Part shown: piece after piece, positions 8,671 to 16,368 of the stretch | How the letters are laid out: each line of letters opens with the position of its first letter | How positions within the stretch are numbered: position 1 is the first letter of the stretch | From: an uncultured Thalassolituus sp. | GTDB lineage: Bacteria > Pseudomonadota > Gammaproteobacteria > Pseudomonadales > Oceanobacteraceae | NCBI GenBank assembly: GCA_913054055.1 | Contig: CAJXIT010000002.1 | Coordinates: forward strand, 1-35,161 | Length of the DNA stretch: 35,161 bases | Direction: 5' to 3' | Made by a program: the position numbers and the translations under genes | The notes under the pieces: generated by a model | Databases searched by the model: none | What the model was told of the DNA's origin: nothing | The model's input: the letters and a program-made list of their open reading frames with translations, nothing else

Positions 8671-8925
8671 ACAAAGCCTATTAAACAGATTGCTATTGCA
8701 ATGTTTAAGGAATTAAAAAGGGAGGGACTCTTTGATTCCATTCAAAGGAAGATTTTTCCATAGTGGCCAGATACTACCAGAAACCATTTAGATTGAAAAT
8801 ATTAGAGACACATACTGATGTGAGCTTGTTTGTAATTTTTAAAATCGCTTATAAAACTTGACTATATTTTGCACGCAAACAACTCACACAGCCCAAAGGA
8901 AGGTATAACAGATGTACACGTAGAT

Positions 8926-9201
8926 TTAGTAGTACTTTTTAAATAACGCTGGCGTAATTCGATACGCACATTCAATTTCTAAACATTCCATATCAATTAG
9001 CAATACTGCCAAAGCCAAAAAATTCTCTTCAGCATAATAAAAAAGGTCCTTTAAACTACCACCCACTTGCTTAATATTTTCTTTTAGCAATCTACCTGCT
9101 ATAGAAAAAAAGAACTGTTCGCCATCTTCATTGGCCACTTCAAAATGAACATCCTGTTCTTGGTTCTCCAGCCACATGCTGGCCATAAACCAATCACTCA
9201 T
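8926..9201 (-). CDS. hypothetical 91-residue cytoplasmic protein
   Basis: An acidic protein with no signal peptide (MSDWFMASMWLENQEQDVHF...). The middle shows an amphipathic pattern (GGSLKDLFYYAEENFLALAVLLIDMECLEIECAY) and the end is ITPALFKKYY. ATG at 9201 has a purine-rich stretch (AAGAGTAAAATATT) upstream. I do not recognise the family. It stands alone between the split CdiA-like locus and the fatty-acid genes, which run in the same direction, and a terminator hairpin at 9296-9315 separates it from the dehydrogenase. It could be a chaperone-like or immunity-like accessory of the secretion locus, but nothing in the sequence shows that. The 255 bases between it and the TPS gene hold nothing I can name. 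Confidence 0.6.
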   Translation of the reverse strand: MSDWFMASMWLENQEQDVHFEVANEDGEQFFFSIAGRLLKENIKQVGGSLKDLFYYAEENFLALAVLLIDMECLEIECAYRITPALFKKYY

Positions 9202-9295
9202 AATATTTTACTCTTAATTCAGTTACTGCAAAAAATCTTTTATACACGCTTTATGTCGGATAGCGTGCCTTATCCGACTTACAGTCACAAAAAAA

Positions 9296-9315
9296 CCGAA
9301 TCATTTCTGATTCGG
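9296..9315. terminator. intrinsic terminator after the first acyl-CoA dehydrogenase
   Basis: Stem CCGAATCA / TGATTCGG with loop TTTC, flanked by seven A on the left and a T-run on the right, so it can work in both directions. The core is identical to the hairpin at 11813-11834 behind the second dehydrogenase. Confidence 0.85.
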
Positions 9316-9327
9316 CTTTTTTATATC

Positions 9328-9349
9328 GCTCACAGGGTGAGCTCCTACA
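9328..9349 (-). repeat. REP-like palindrome
   Basis: Stem GCTCAC-AGG-GTGAGC followed by TCCTACA. Read on the minus strand it is TGTAGGA-GCTCAC..., the head-plus-stem layout of Pseudomonas-type REP elements. The adjacent inverted repeat ATTTTAATC-AAA-GATTAAAAT (9350-9370) covers the dehydrogenase stop codon. Confidence 0.65.
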
Positions 9350-9363
9350 ATTTTAATCAAAGA

Positions 9364-11148
9364 TTAAAATTGATCAGCTTCCATGGCGTATAGGCAATCT
9401 GCACCGCCTTTAACGGATTCAGTTAAAGAGATGTATCTTGGCAATAGACGCTGAGTGAAGAAGCGAGCGGTTGCTAGTTTGTTCGCATAGAAAGGCTCTG
9501 AACCTTCTTTTTCAAGTGCTTTTTCAGCCATCATTGCATACATGTATGCAAACGATGTGTAACCAAATACTTGTAGGTATTCAACTGAAGATGCTCCGAT
9601 TTCGTTAGCGTTACCCTGTGCTTTTTCTACAACCCACTCTGTTAAAGAAGAAAGGTTAGCCAAAGCTGCTTTTAATGGCGTGATGAATTCAGCCATTTTA
9701 GGGTTGCCTTCTTGCGACGCAACAAATTCGTTGATCTCATCAGCGTAAACTTTGAAGAATGCGCCACCGTTAGCAACAATTTTACGACCAATCAAATCAA
9801 GAGACTGAATGCCGTTTGTGCCTTCGTAAATTTGAGTAATACGAATATCACGTACGTGTTGCTCTTGGCCCCACTCACGAATGAATCCGTGACCACCAAA
9901 TACTTGCTGACCAGCAACCGTTGATTCTAATGCTAGATCCGTTAAGAAAGACTTAACCACTGGCGTTAGCAATGAAATCATGGCTTCAGCTTTCTTTTTA
10001 GTCTCTTCGTCATCAGAGAATTTAGAAAGGTCTAACCATTTAGATGCGTATGTAGAGAACGCACGAGAACCTTCAGTGTTGGCACGCATGGTTAAAAGCA
10101 TACGGCGAACGTCAGGGTGTACAATGATCGGGTCAGCTGATTTCTCAGGTGCCACTTTACCCGTTGGTGCACGAGACTGTAGACGATCGTTGGCGTATAA
10201 CACAGCATTTTGATAAGAGTTTTCAGCAATACCCAAACCTTGAATACCTACTGCAACACGCTCGTAGTTCATCATGGTGAACATGGCTGCAAGGCCTTTA
10301 TTTTCTTCACCAATCAACCAGCCTTTCGCGCTGTCAAAGTTCATGACACAAGTAGCAGACGCTTTGATACCCATTTTGTGTTCAATAGAACCACAGCTTA
10401 ATGTGTTTTCTTCACCTAAAGAACCGTCGTCGTTAACCATCACTTTAGGTACTAAGAATAAAGAAATGCCTTTAGGACCCGCTGGTGCATCCGGCAGTTT
10501 TGCAAGTACAAGGTGGATGATGTTCTCCGCCATGTCGTGCTCGCCCCAAGTAATGAATATCTTGGTTCCAGAAATGGCAAAAGAACCGTCTGCATTTGGT
10601 TCCGCTTTAGTACGGATAATACCTAAGTCAGTACCGGCATGTGGCTCGGTCAAATCCATTGCACCAGACCATACGCCTGAGTACATGTTTGGAAGGTATT
10701 TTTCTTTAAGCTCTTGGCTACCGTGTGCGTTTAGAGACAAACATGCACCGGCTGTTAGCATTGGCGCTAGACCAAACGATACACAAGAACCTTGGATCAT
10801 TTCTTCAACTTGGCCAACCAGCATTTTAGGCATGCCCATTCCGCCAAACTCAGGGTTACCACCTAGGCCACCCCAACCGCCTTCGCTATAAGTAGCGTAA
10901 GCTTCTTTAAAGCCATCTGGCGCCGTTACTTTTCCGTCGTTCCACTGAGAGCTTTGCTCATCACCGGTACGGTTTAAAGGCGCAATCACACCTGTGGCGA
11001 TTTTACCCGCTTCTTCTAAGATTGCGTCAGCTGTATCTGGATCTACAACCTCAGCAAGACGAGCATTATCAGCCCACATTTTAGGTGCATCAAAAACTTC
11101 ATTTAACAAGAAGCGCACATCGCGCAAAGGAGCGTTATATTCAGGCAT
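9364..11148 (-). CDS. acyl-CoA dehydrogenase, FadE-type 600-residue family
   Basis: 594 residues, oxidising acyl-CoA to trans-2-enoyl-CoA in the first step of beta-oxidation with FAD as cofactor. The N-terminal motif MPEYNAPLRDVRFLLNEVF and the long C-terminal extension mark the bacterial family with the AcylCoA_DH_N and acetyl-CoA-dehydrogenase-like C-terminal domains. Visible blocks are MDLTEPHAGTDLG (flavin/substrate region), GTKIFITWGEHDM, the arginine-containing region HPDVRRMLLTMRA, GGHGFIREWGQEQHVRDIRI, and IYEGTNGIQSLDL with the likely catalytic base Glu442. The start has a good AGAGGA site. The nearest paralogue is the gene at 11893-13698; a similar tandem pair (PA0506/PA0508, FadE1/FadE2) is known in Pseudomonas aeruginosa. 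Chain-length preference cannot be read from the sequence. Confidence 0.93.
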   Translation of the reverse strand: MPEYNAPLRDVRFLLNEVFDAPKMWADNARLAEVVDPDTADAILEEAGKIATGVIAPLNRTGDEQSSQWNDGKVTAPDGFKEAYATYSEGGWGGLGGNPEFGGMGMPKMLVGQVEEMIQGSCVSFGLAPMLTAGACLSLNAHGSQELKEKYLPNMYSGVWSGAMDLTEPHAGTDLGIIRTKAEPNADGSFAISGTKIFITWGEHDMAENIIHLVLAKLPDAPAGPKGISLFLVPKVMVNDDGSLGEENTLSCGSIEHKMGIKASATCVMNFDSAKGWLIGEENKGLAAMFTMMNYERVAVGIQGLGIAENSYQNAVLYANDRLQSRAPTGKVAPEKSADPIIVHPDVRRMLLTMRANTEGSRAFSTYASKWLDLSKFSDDEETKKKAEAMISLLTPVVKSFLTDLALESTVAGQQVFGGHGFIREWGQEQHVRDIRITQIYEGTNGIQSLDLIGRKIVANGGAFFKVYADEINEFVASQEGNPKMAEFITPLKAALANLSSLTEWVVEKAQGNANEIGASSVEYLQVFGYTSFAYMYAMMAEKALEKEGSEPFYANKLATARFFTQRLLPRYISLTESVKGGADCLYAMEADQF

Positions 11149-11322
11149 TATTAATCCTCTTTAATTCCTAAATGACCGCCACCACACAACTTTGGAGGTG
11201 GTCAGCAGTCAAACCCTGTAATAATCGGTGGCATATTCTACACCAAGCAAGCAAAAATCACCCGTTTTTGGACGAATAAATCATGAATGCGGTGTAAATA
11301 TTCACCCTGAAGAGCCTTTCAA

Positions 11323-11338
11323 TGATCCACCTGGATCA
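11323..11338. promoter_or_regulatory. 16-bp palindrome in the divergent intergenic region
   Basis: TGATCCA-CC-TGGATCA is a perfect inverted repeat between the dehydrogenase start (11148) and the small gene at 11571. A second imperfect palindrome, GGTGTAAATATTCACC, is at 11291-11306. Either could be an operator for the divergent pair. Otherwise the 420-base gap 11149-11570 shows no gene and no PsrA-type box. Confidence 0.35.
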
Positions 11339-11570
11339 ATAGTGCACCGTTATGGATCTTGATTGTCTCACTAATGTGCAAGTTAAGCGGAACCTCGCTA
11401 CCTACCCTCAACATACTCCCAGCTTCAGAGTCACAAGCTTTAAACGACATCATTCACCTATATCAACCATATTCCAGGCTGACTGATACTAAGTCCGCTT
11501 ATTCCCTTAATAATTGAACCATTTAACACACAACCAACGTATGTAAATAAAACACACACAAGGGCGTCAC

Positions 11571-11744
11571 ATGTTTTCATTTTTAAAACCGAATCCAGAA
11601 AAAAAACTTAAAAAGCAGTATGCAGAGACATTAGAAAAAGCCATGCAGGCTCAAAGATCAGGAAACATCCGACTGTACTCCCAGCTCAGTACCGATGCAG
11701 ACGCTATTTACAAAGAAATTCAGCTATTAGGCGTTAGACAATAG
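11571..11744 (+). CDS. small DUF6435-like protein
   Basis: A 57-residue protein (MFSFLKPNPEKKLKKQYAET...) on the plus strand between the two dehydrogenases. ATG at 11571 has AAGGG six bases upstream. The pattern (short hydrophobic start, Lys-rich KKLKKQY, then LEKAMQAQRSGNIRLYSQLS and a final acidic helix) matches what I remember of DUF6435, small proteins of marine gammaproteobacteria with no known role. The helices look soluble and coiled-coil-like. Downstream is the bidirectional terminator at 11813-11834, shared with the converging dehydrogenase gene. Family naming is from memory; the gene itself is well supported by its ribosome binding site and composition. Confidence 0.8.
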   Translation: MFSFLKPNPEKKLKKQYAETLEKAMQAQRSGNIRLYSQLSTDADAIYKEIQLLGVRQ

Positions 11745-11812
11745 GGTGCGCTTAAAATGATTAGCGTCGCAAAGGTTAATCATAATAAACATTTTCCTTT
11801 AAACACAAAAAA

Positions 11813-11834
11813 GCCGAATCATTTCTGATTCGGC
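11813..11834. terminator. bidirectional terminator between convergent genes
   Basis: Stem GCCGAATCA / TGATTCGGC with loop TTTC, A-run on the left and T-run on the right. It serves the plus-strand small gene and the minus-strand dehydrogenase. The core and loop are the same as at 9296-9315. Confidence 0.9.
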
Positions 11835-11892
11835 TTTTTAGATTTAAAAGGAGCAGCATGACGGCTACTCCCTTACCACTCTATGGGCTAGA

Positions 11893-13698
11893 TTAGAACG
11901 CGAAGTGTTCTTCATCTAGGTCCATAAGTGTATCTGAACCAGCAACCATAGTGGCAGCGTGTGCTTTAGTACGAGGCAAGATACGAGAGAAGTAGAAGCG
12001 AGCTGTTGTTAGCTTAGCTTTGTAGAAGTCTTCTTCTGAAGTACCGTTTGCTAGAGCAACTTGAGATGCTTTAGCCATTTTAGCCCATAGGTAAGCCAGT
12101 GTTACGTAACCAGAGTACATTAGGTAGTCAACAGAAGCAGAACCTACTTCGTTACGATCTTTCATTGCAGACATACCAATCTTCATAGTTAGGTCGCCCC
12201 ACTCTTTGTTTAGCTCAGTAAGCTGTGCAACGAAAGGCGCTAGCTCTTCGTTATCCGCTTCTTCTTTACAGAAGTTGTGAACTAATTTAGTGAACTGCTT
12301 AAGAGCTGCACCTTGAGTCATAAGAACTTTACGACCTAGTAAGTCAAGCGCTTGGATACCAGTCGTACCTTCATAAAGCATAGAGATACGAGTATCACGA
12401 ACGATTTGCTCCATGCCCCACTCAGCGATGAAACCGTGACCACCGAATACTTGCACACCGTGGTTAGCAGCTTCAAAACCCACTTCTGTTAAGAACGCTT
12501 TAGCGATTGGTGTTAAGAAACCAAGCATGTCATCAGCGGCTTTTTTCTCTTCTTCAGAAGTGCCGTAATGAACGATGTCGTTTTGTTGAGATGTTAGGTA
12601 TACCAGGGCACGACCACCTTCAGCAAACGCTTTTTGTGTAAGAAGCATCTTACGAACGTCTGGGTGAACAATGATTGGGTCAGCCGCTTTTTCAGGAGCC
12701 GCAGGACCAGTCAATGCACGCATGGCTAAACGGTCTTTCGCGTAGGCTAATGCACCTTGGAAAGAACCTTCAGCAGCCGCAACACCTTGAAGTGCAGTAC
12801 CGATACGCGCTGTGTTCATGAAAGTGAACATGGCGTTTAGACCTTTGTTTTCAGGTCCGATTAGGAAGCCTTTCGCGCCATCGAAGTTCATTACACAAGT
12901 AGAGTTACCGTGGATACCCATTTTGTGTTCGATAGAACCACACTGAACAGCGTTTTTATCGCCAGCTTCACCGTTAGCATCTAAGTTGAACTTAGGTACG
13001 ATGAATAAAGAAATACCTTTAGTACCTTCTGGAGCACCTGGTAGACGTGCTAGAACGATATGAATGATGTTGCCAGACATGTCGTGCTCACCAGCCGAGA
13101 TAAAGATCTTAGTACCAGAGATGGCGTAAGAACCGTCAGCATTTGGCTCAGCTTTTGTTTTAAGAATACCTAGGTCAGAACCACAGTGAGGTTCAGTCAG
13201 ACACATGGTACCTGTCCACTCACCGCTTACTAGTTTAGGCATGTAAGATTCGTTTTGCTCTGGTGTACCCCAACGAGAGATCGTGTTCATCGCACCGTGA
13301 GATAGACCTGGGTACATACCCCAAGACCAGTTAGATGTACCAACCATTTCAGACATAACGATGCCTAATGATTCAGGTAGGCCTTGACCACCCACTTCTT
13401 CTTTGTGAGTCATTGAAGGCCAGCCAGCTTCTACAAACTGCTCGTAAGCCGCTTTAAAGCCAGTAGGCGTCGTAACAGAACCGTCTTCGTGACGAGTACA
13501 ACCTTCTTCATCACCTACTTTGTTAAGTGGCGCAAGAACGTTTTCACAAAATTTAGCACCTTCAGTGATGATCGCATCTACCATATCCGGTGTAGCAACA
13601 TCAGCAAACTGTGGAAGGCTAGCGTAGTGAGCTGGCATATCCAGCAATTCATCTGTTACGAATTTAATTTCACGTAAGGGAGCTTTATATTCTGGCAT
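11893..13698 (-). CDS. acyl-CoA dehydrogenase, FadE-type paralogue
   Basis: 601 residues, same family and domain order as the gene at 9364-11148, starting MPEYKAPLREIKFVTDELL. Visible motifs: MCLTEPHCGSDLG, GTKIFISAGEHDM, HPDVRKMLLTQKA, GGHGFIAEWGMEQIVRDTRI and LYEGTTGIQALDL with likely catalytic Glu443. The start has a good AGAGG site five bases upstream. A double PsrA-type operator lies about 150-175 bases upstream (13846-13874), suggesting induction by long-chain acyl-CoA. Its more even codon pattern compared with its neighbours (recurrent GCT, GTA and CGT) may indicate high expression. Substrate range is not visible. Confidence 0.93.
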   Translation of the reverse strand: MPEYKAPLREIKFVTDELLDMPAHYASLPQFADVATPDMVDAIITEGAKFCENVLAPLNKVGDEEGCTRHEDGSVTTPTGFKAAYEQFVEAGWPSMTHKEEVGGQGLPESLGIVMSEMVGTSNWSWGMYPGLSHGAMNTISRWGTPEQNESYMPKLVSGEWTGTMCLTEPHCGSDLGILKTKAEPNADGSYAISGTKIFISAGEHDMSGNIIHIVLARLPGAPEGTKGISLFIVPKFNLDANGEAGDKNAVQCGSIEHKMGIHGNSTCVMNFDGAKGFLIGPENKGLNAMFTFMNTARIGTALQGVAAAEGSFQGALAYAKDRLAMRALTGPAAPEKAADPIIVHPDVRKMLLTQKAFAEGGRALVYLTSQQNDIVHYGTSEEEKKAADDMLGFLTPIAKAFLTEVGFEAANHGVQVFGGHGFIAEWGMEQIVRDTRISMLYEGTTGIQALDLLGRKVLMTQGAALKQFTKLVHNFCKEEADNEELAPFVAQLTELNKEWGDLTMKIGMSAMKDRNEVGSASVDYLMYSGYVTLAYLWAKMAKASQVALANGTSEEDFYKAKLTTARFYFSRILPRTKAHAATMVAGSDTLMDLDEEHFAF

Positions 13699-13845
13699 GG
13701 AAACCTCTGATATAGGCCTGGGTTCATTTATAAAAGAACCATTAATAGGGCCGAATAGTTGTTCAATTTAAAACCTAAAAACCTAGGTTCTCTCTCATTT
13801 GTCGGTATTCGCATCCAGTTAACCAACAGGAGCACCGACACAAAC

Positions 13846-13874
13846 TTCAAACAAGTGTTTGAAACATACGTTTG
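13846..13874. promoter_or_regulatory. two overlapping PsrA-type operator boxes
   Basis: Box 1 is CAAAC-AAGT-GTTTG (13848-13861), inside the palindrome TTCAAACA-AG-TGTTTGAA (13846-13863). Box 2, GAAAC-ATAC-GTTTG (13861-13874), shares one base with it. Both fit the Pseudomonas PsrA consensus (G/C)AAAC-N2-4-GTTT(G/C) as I remember it. They lie in the 487-base gap upstream of the second dehydrogenase. The rest of that gap shows an AACCTAGGTT palindrome and no gene. Confidence 0.65.
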
Positions 13875-14141
13875 CAAGTGCCGCTTGTCAAGCTTAAACC
13901 TGATCAAAATCGATCAAATAAAGAGCAAGTATAGGTCAGAATTCCCAGCATGAAAGGTTTGTTTTTAAGCAATTTAAAGCCAAACACCTTGATTTATATG
14001 GGCTGTAGAGCAGCGCGCCCGTTAAAGCCCTCCCGGTCATCACCTGGCGTAATTGACCCACACAGAATTATGGCATTAATATGAAATTTTAAGGCTCAGG
14101 CTCACAATAAGCCTTTGATAATTTGAGGGTAAAATAGAGGG

Positions 14142-14171
14142 GCTGGCCAAATAAAGCGCTATTTGGCCAGC
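14142..14171 (-). terminator. terminator hairpin after the crotonase gene
   Basis: A perfect 12-bp stem GCTGGCCAAATA / TATTTGGCCAGC with loop AAGCGC, 15 bases after the crotonase stop. On the minus strand it is followed by CCCCTCTATTTT, a weak T-tract, so termination may be only partial. Confidence 0.7.
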
Positions 14172-14185
14172 TAAGTGGATCTTAC

Positions 14186-15001
14186 TTATCTAAAGCTATT
14201 GCGGTCTTGAAAAGGTTTTGGGGCCTTTCCTTTCGCTAATCCATTTGCCATAGCAGTACGTTGATTTTTGCGGCCCAGAAGACGTAATTGGGTCAGCCGC
14301 TCCCATAACAATGCGCCACGGGTGTCCTTCTTCCATGTTTTCTTAAACAAGTATTTGGTGGCTGCAATGGCATCAGGGCTTTTTTCAGCGATCACCGCTG
14401 CCAAAGCTTCTGCTTCGGCCATTGGGTCGTCACTTACTTTACTGATCAAGCCATACTCAGCCCCTTCTTCCCCGCTGAAGAACCGACCTGTCATGGTCAG
14501 CTCCTGCGCGATATCGACTCGGGTAAGGCGAGACAAGGTCACCATGCCGCTCATATCTGGAATCAAGCCCCATTTCATTTCCAAAATAGACAAGTTCGCA
14601 TCGGGCGTCGCTATGCGGTAATCACAACATAAAATGATTTGCATGCCGCCACCAAAACAATTGCCATGCACCGCCGCAATCACCGGCACAGGGAGGTCAC
14701 GCCAAATATGCGCCACACGCTGAAACATGTTGTCTTTTCCCCAAGGTAGCTTGGCAAAAAACTTAGGGATCATGGTAGGGGTTTTAGATACCGCGCCAAA
14801 GTCTAACCCTGCACAAAATGACGGGCCTTCACCGGACATAATCACGGCGCGTATAGAGCGGTCTTTACGGATTTTTTTTGCAGTGGCTACCAATTCAAGA
14901 AACATTTGTTGGTCTAAGCCATTATGCTTTTCTGGTCGGTTTAAGCTGACGTAAGCAATTTTATTTTTTACTTCTAATAAGACACGTGAAGAGTCAGTCA
15001 T
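14186..15001 (-). CDS. enoyl-CoA hydratase/isomerase (crotonase) family protein
   Basis: 271 residues of the crotonase fold, acting on acyl-CoA thioesters in the cytoplasm. The oxyanion-hole blocks are SFCAGLDF (61-68) and HGNCFGGGMQ (112-121). At the active site Glu141 (ILEMKWG) and Glu167 (AQELTM) correspond to the two hydratase glutamates. Asp149 (IPDMSG) is placed as in dienoyl-CoA isomerases (ECH1), but the third ECH1 acid (GVDL) is Gln121 here. The reaction could therefore be hydration or double-bond isomerisation. It follows the acyl-CoA dehydrogenases in the same direction, which fits a role in fatty-acid or related acyl degradation, but a 487-base gap separates it from them, so it is its own transcription unit. 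The ribosome binding site is weak. Confidence 0.88.
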   Translation of the reverse strand: MTDSSRVLLEVKNKIAYVSLNRPEKHNGLDQQMFLELVATAKKIRKDRSIRAVIMSGEGPSFCAGLDFGAVSKTPTMIPKFFAKLPWGKDNMFQRVAHIWRDLPVPVIAAVHGNCFGGGMQIILCCDYRIATPDANLSILEMKWGLIPDMSGMVTLSRLTRVDIAQELTMTGRFFSGEEGAEYGLISKVSDDPMAEAEALAAVIAEKSPDAIAATKYLFKKTWKKDTRGALLWERLTQLRLLGRKNQRTAMANGLAKGKAPKPFQDRNSFR

Positions 15002-15275
15002 GGTATTTGTCTTGTTATATTAAGTTAAGAATCAAAGATGCACTGATGATTTCATACTTTAATTTTTCAAGCTAGCGATTAGCATTTATAAAAGCTTACC
15101 GCTTTGTACAAGTTAAATACTGATTAAAACGCCTTGCCTAAACATTTTGGCTTAAGGTGTTAGATGTTAGATGCAGATGTTATGTATTTAAAAATGTATG
15201 GGCTCAGCGTGCCCCTTGTGGGTATGCTTGCAAGCGATAAACCTAGCTCAAAACAATACTGTGACAAGGCTAACG

Positions 15276-15366
15276 GATTCGCGTGCGAGCACGCTCCTAC
15301 ATTTATATTCAAACCCGCTCAGATTTTGATTTACCAAAAAACTGTACGAGCTTGCTTGCAAGCGAA
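15276..15366. repeat. REPIN-like pair of inverted REP elements
   Basis: Minus-strand element: head TGTAGGA at 15301-15295, stem GCGTGC-GA-GCACGC (15281-15294), then GAATCC. Plus-strand element: TGTACGA at 15343-15349, stem GCTTGC-TT-GCAAGC (15350-15363), then GAAATCC. The two heads face each other 41 bases apart, the layout of a REPIN. The plus element ends six bases before the stop of the dehydrogenase gene. A further degenerate TGCTTGCAAGCGA lies near 15227. No gene is seen in 15002-15371. Confidence 0.75.
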
Positions 15367-15371
15367 ATCCC

Positions 15372-16187
15372 TTATTTCACAAAACGATCTGCCAACCCAA
15401 CCAGTTTTTGCATGGTCCAAGCAAAGGCCGTTGGAAAGTACCTTGAGTTAGCATATGAAATTTTGGCAACCAATCCGGGGATAATAATGAATTTATTTTT
15501 CTTGATGCCTTTTACCGTTGCCTTTGCAACATGTTCAGGGCTAAGCAATCCCCCAATATTTTTGATGAAACGTGTTTCGGGTAAAATATGTTCAGCCTCA
15601 TTAGTTACCATGGGTGTATCTACTTCGGGTGGACATAATACGGACACACCCACACCGGATCGATACAATTCTTGGCGCAATGCTCCCGCCATGCCAATAA
15701 CAGCATATTTAGAAGCACTATAAGCACTGTAACCATAAGTAGTCATCAACCCTCCCAATGAACTGACAAAACAAACCTGACCTTTACCTTGCTTGATCAT
15801 ATCCGGTAAAAAGGCTTTTGCCACGGCGCGACTGCCCATGACATTTATGTTCATAATGTCATTAAAGTCTTGATCTGATTGATCCATAAAACGAATGCTT
15901 TGCACAATGCCTGCACTTAAGATCAATAGATCCAACGGGCCTGTTTTTGTTTTAATTTCGGCCACGCACTTTTCTAGTTCGGTCTGGTTTGCCACGTCCA
16001 CACTGTAGGTTAATACCTGCTGGTCTGCGGTGAGACATAAAGGCGCGCACTCAGCCGCCGCTTCGTCTAATCGAGCCTGGTTGCGAGCCATTAAAATCAC
16101 ATTGGCCCCCTGCTTTACATAGGCTTTTGCTAAATCTAATCCGATACCGCTTGAACCGCCTGTTACCAACACATTTTTAAATTTCAT
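15372..16187 (-). CDS. short-chain dehydrogenase/reductase, 3-ketosphinganine-reductase-like
   Basis: 271 residues, classical SDR fold. The nucleotide-binding motif is TGGSSGIG (9-16), and Arg35 in MARN suggests NADP(H). The catalytic residues are Ser142/Ser143 (VSSLGG), Tyr156 and Lys160 (YSASK), with Asn115 in NINVMG. The usual NNAG is SAG (91-93). A C-terminal extension (KKNKFIIIPGLVAKISYANSRYFP) with hydrophobic stretches suggests membrane association, as in 3-dehydrosphinganine reductase-type SDRs (KDSR). The substrate is likely a lipid or acyl ketone, which is inference. It is separated from the crotonase gene by REP elements and from the amidohydrolase gene by a strong hairpin, so it is probably transcribed alone. 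Confidence 0.85.
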   Translation of the reverse strand: MKFKNVLVTGGSSGIGLDLAKAYVKQGANVILMARNQARLDEAAAECAPLCLTADQQVLTYSVDVANQTELEKCVAEIKTKTGPLDLLILSAGIVQSIRFMDQSDQDFNDIMNINVMGSRAVAKAFLPDMIKQGKGQVCFVSSLGGLMTTYGYSAYSASKYAVIGMAGALRQELYRSGVGVSVLCPPEVDTPMVTNEAEHILPETRFIKNIGGLLSPEHVAKATVKGIKKNKFIIIPGLVAKISYANSRYFPTAFAWTMQKLVGLADRFVK

Positions 16188-16308
16188 AAAACTGACTGCT
16201 ATCTATATTATTTTTGTAAGGCTTAAATATCATCAAGCCAAGCGTAAAGGAATACTAATGCATCTCATATCAAAAAAGATTGTTAAATCAAGACAATGCC
16301 ATAGCAAA

Positions 16309-16350
16309 TTAAGCCCCTATGCATGATGCTTAAAACACATAGGGGCTTAA
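16309..16350 (-). terminator. strong hairpin after the amidohydrolase gene
   Basis: A perfect 13-bp stem TTAAGCCCCTATG / CATAGGGGCTTAA with a 16-base loop, 19 bases after the amidohydrolase stop and upstream of the SDR start. The T-run is poor (TTAATTTG), so it may also stabilise the mRNA end. Confidence 0.7.
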
Positions 16351-16368
16351 TACGGGTTTAACTAAGTG

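Noticed and set aside
10274..10891. Long plus-strand reading frame (205 codons) opposite the first acyl-CoA dehydrogenase
   Set aside because: It is antisense to a strongly conserved gene, has low-complexity Ser/Pro composition and no ribosome binding site; it is a shadow of codon bias.
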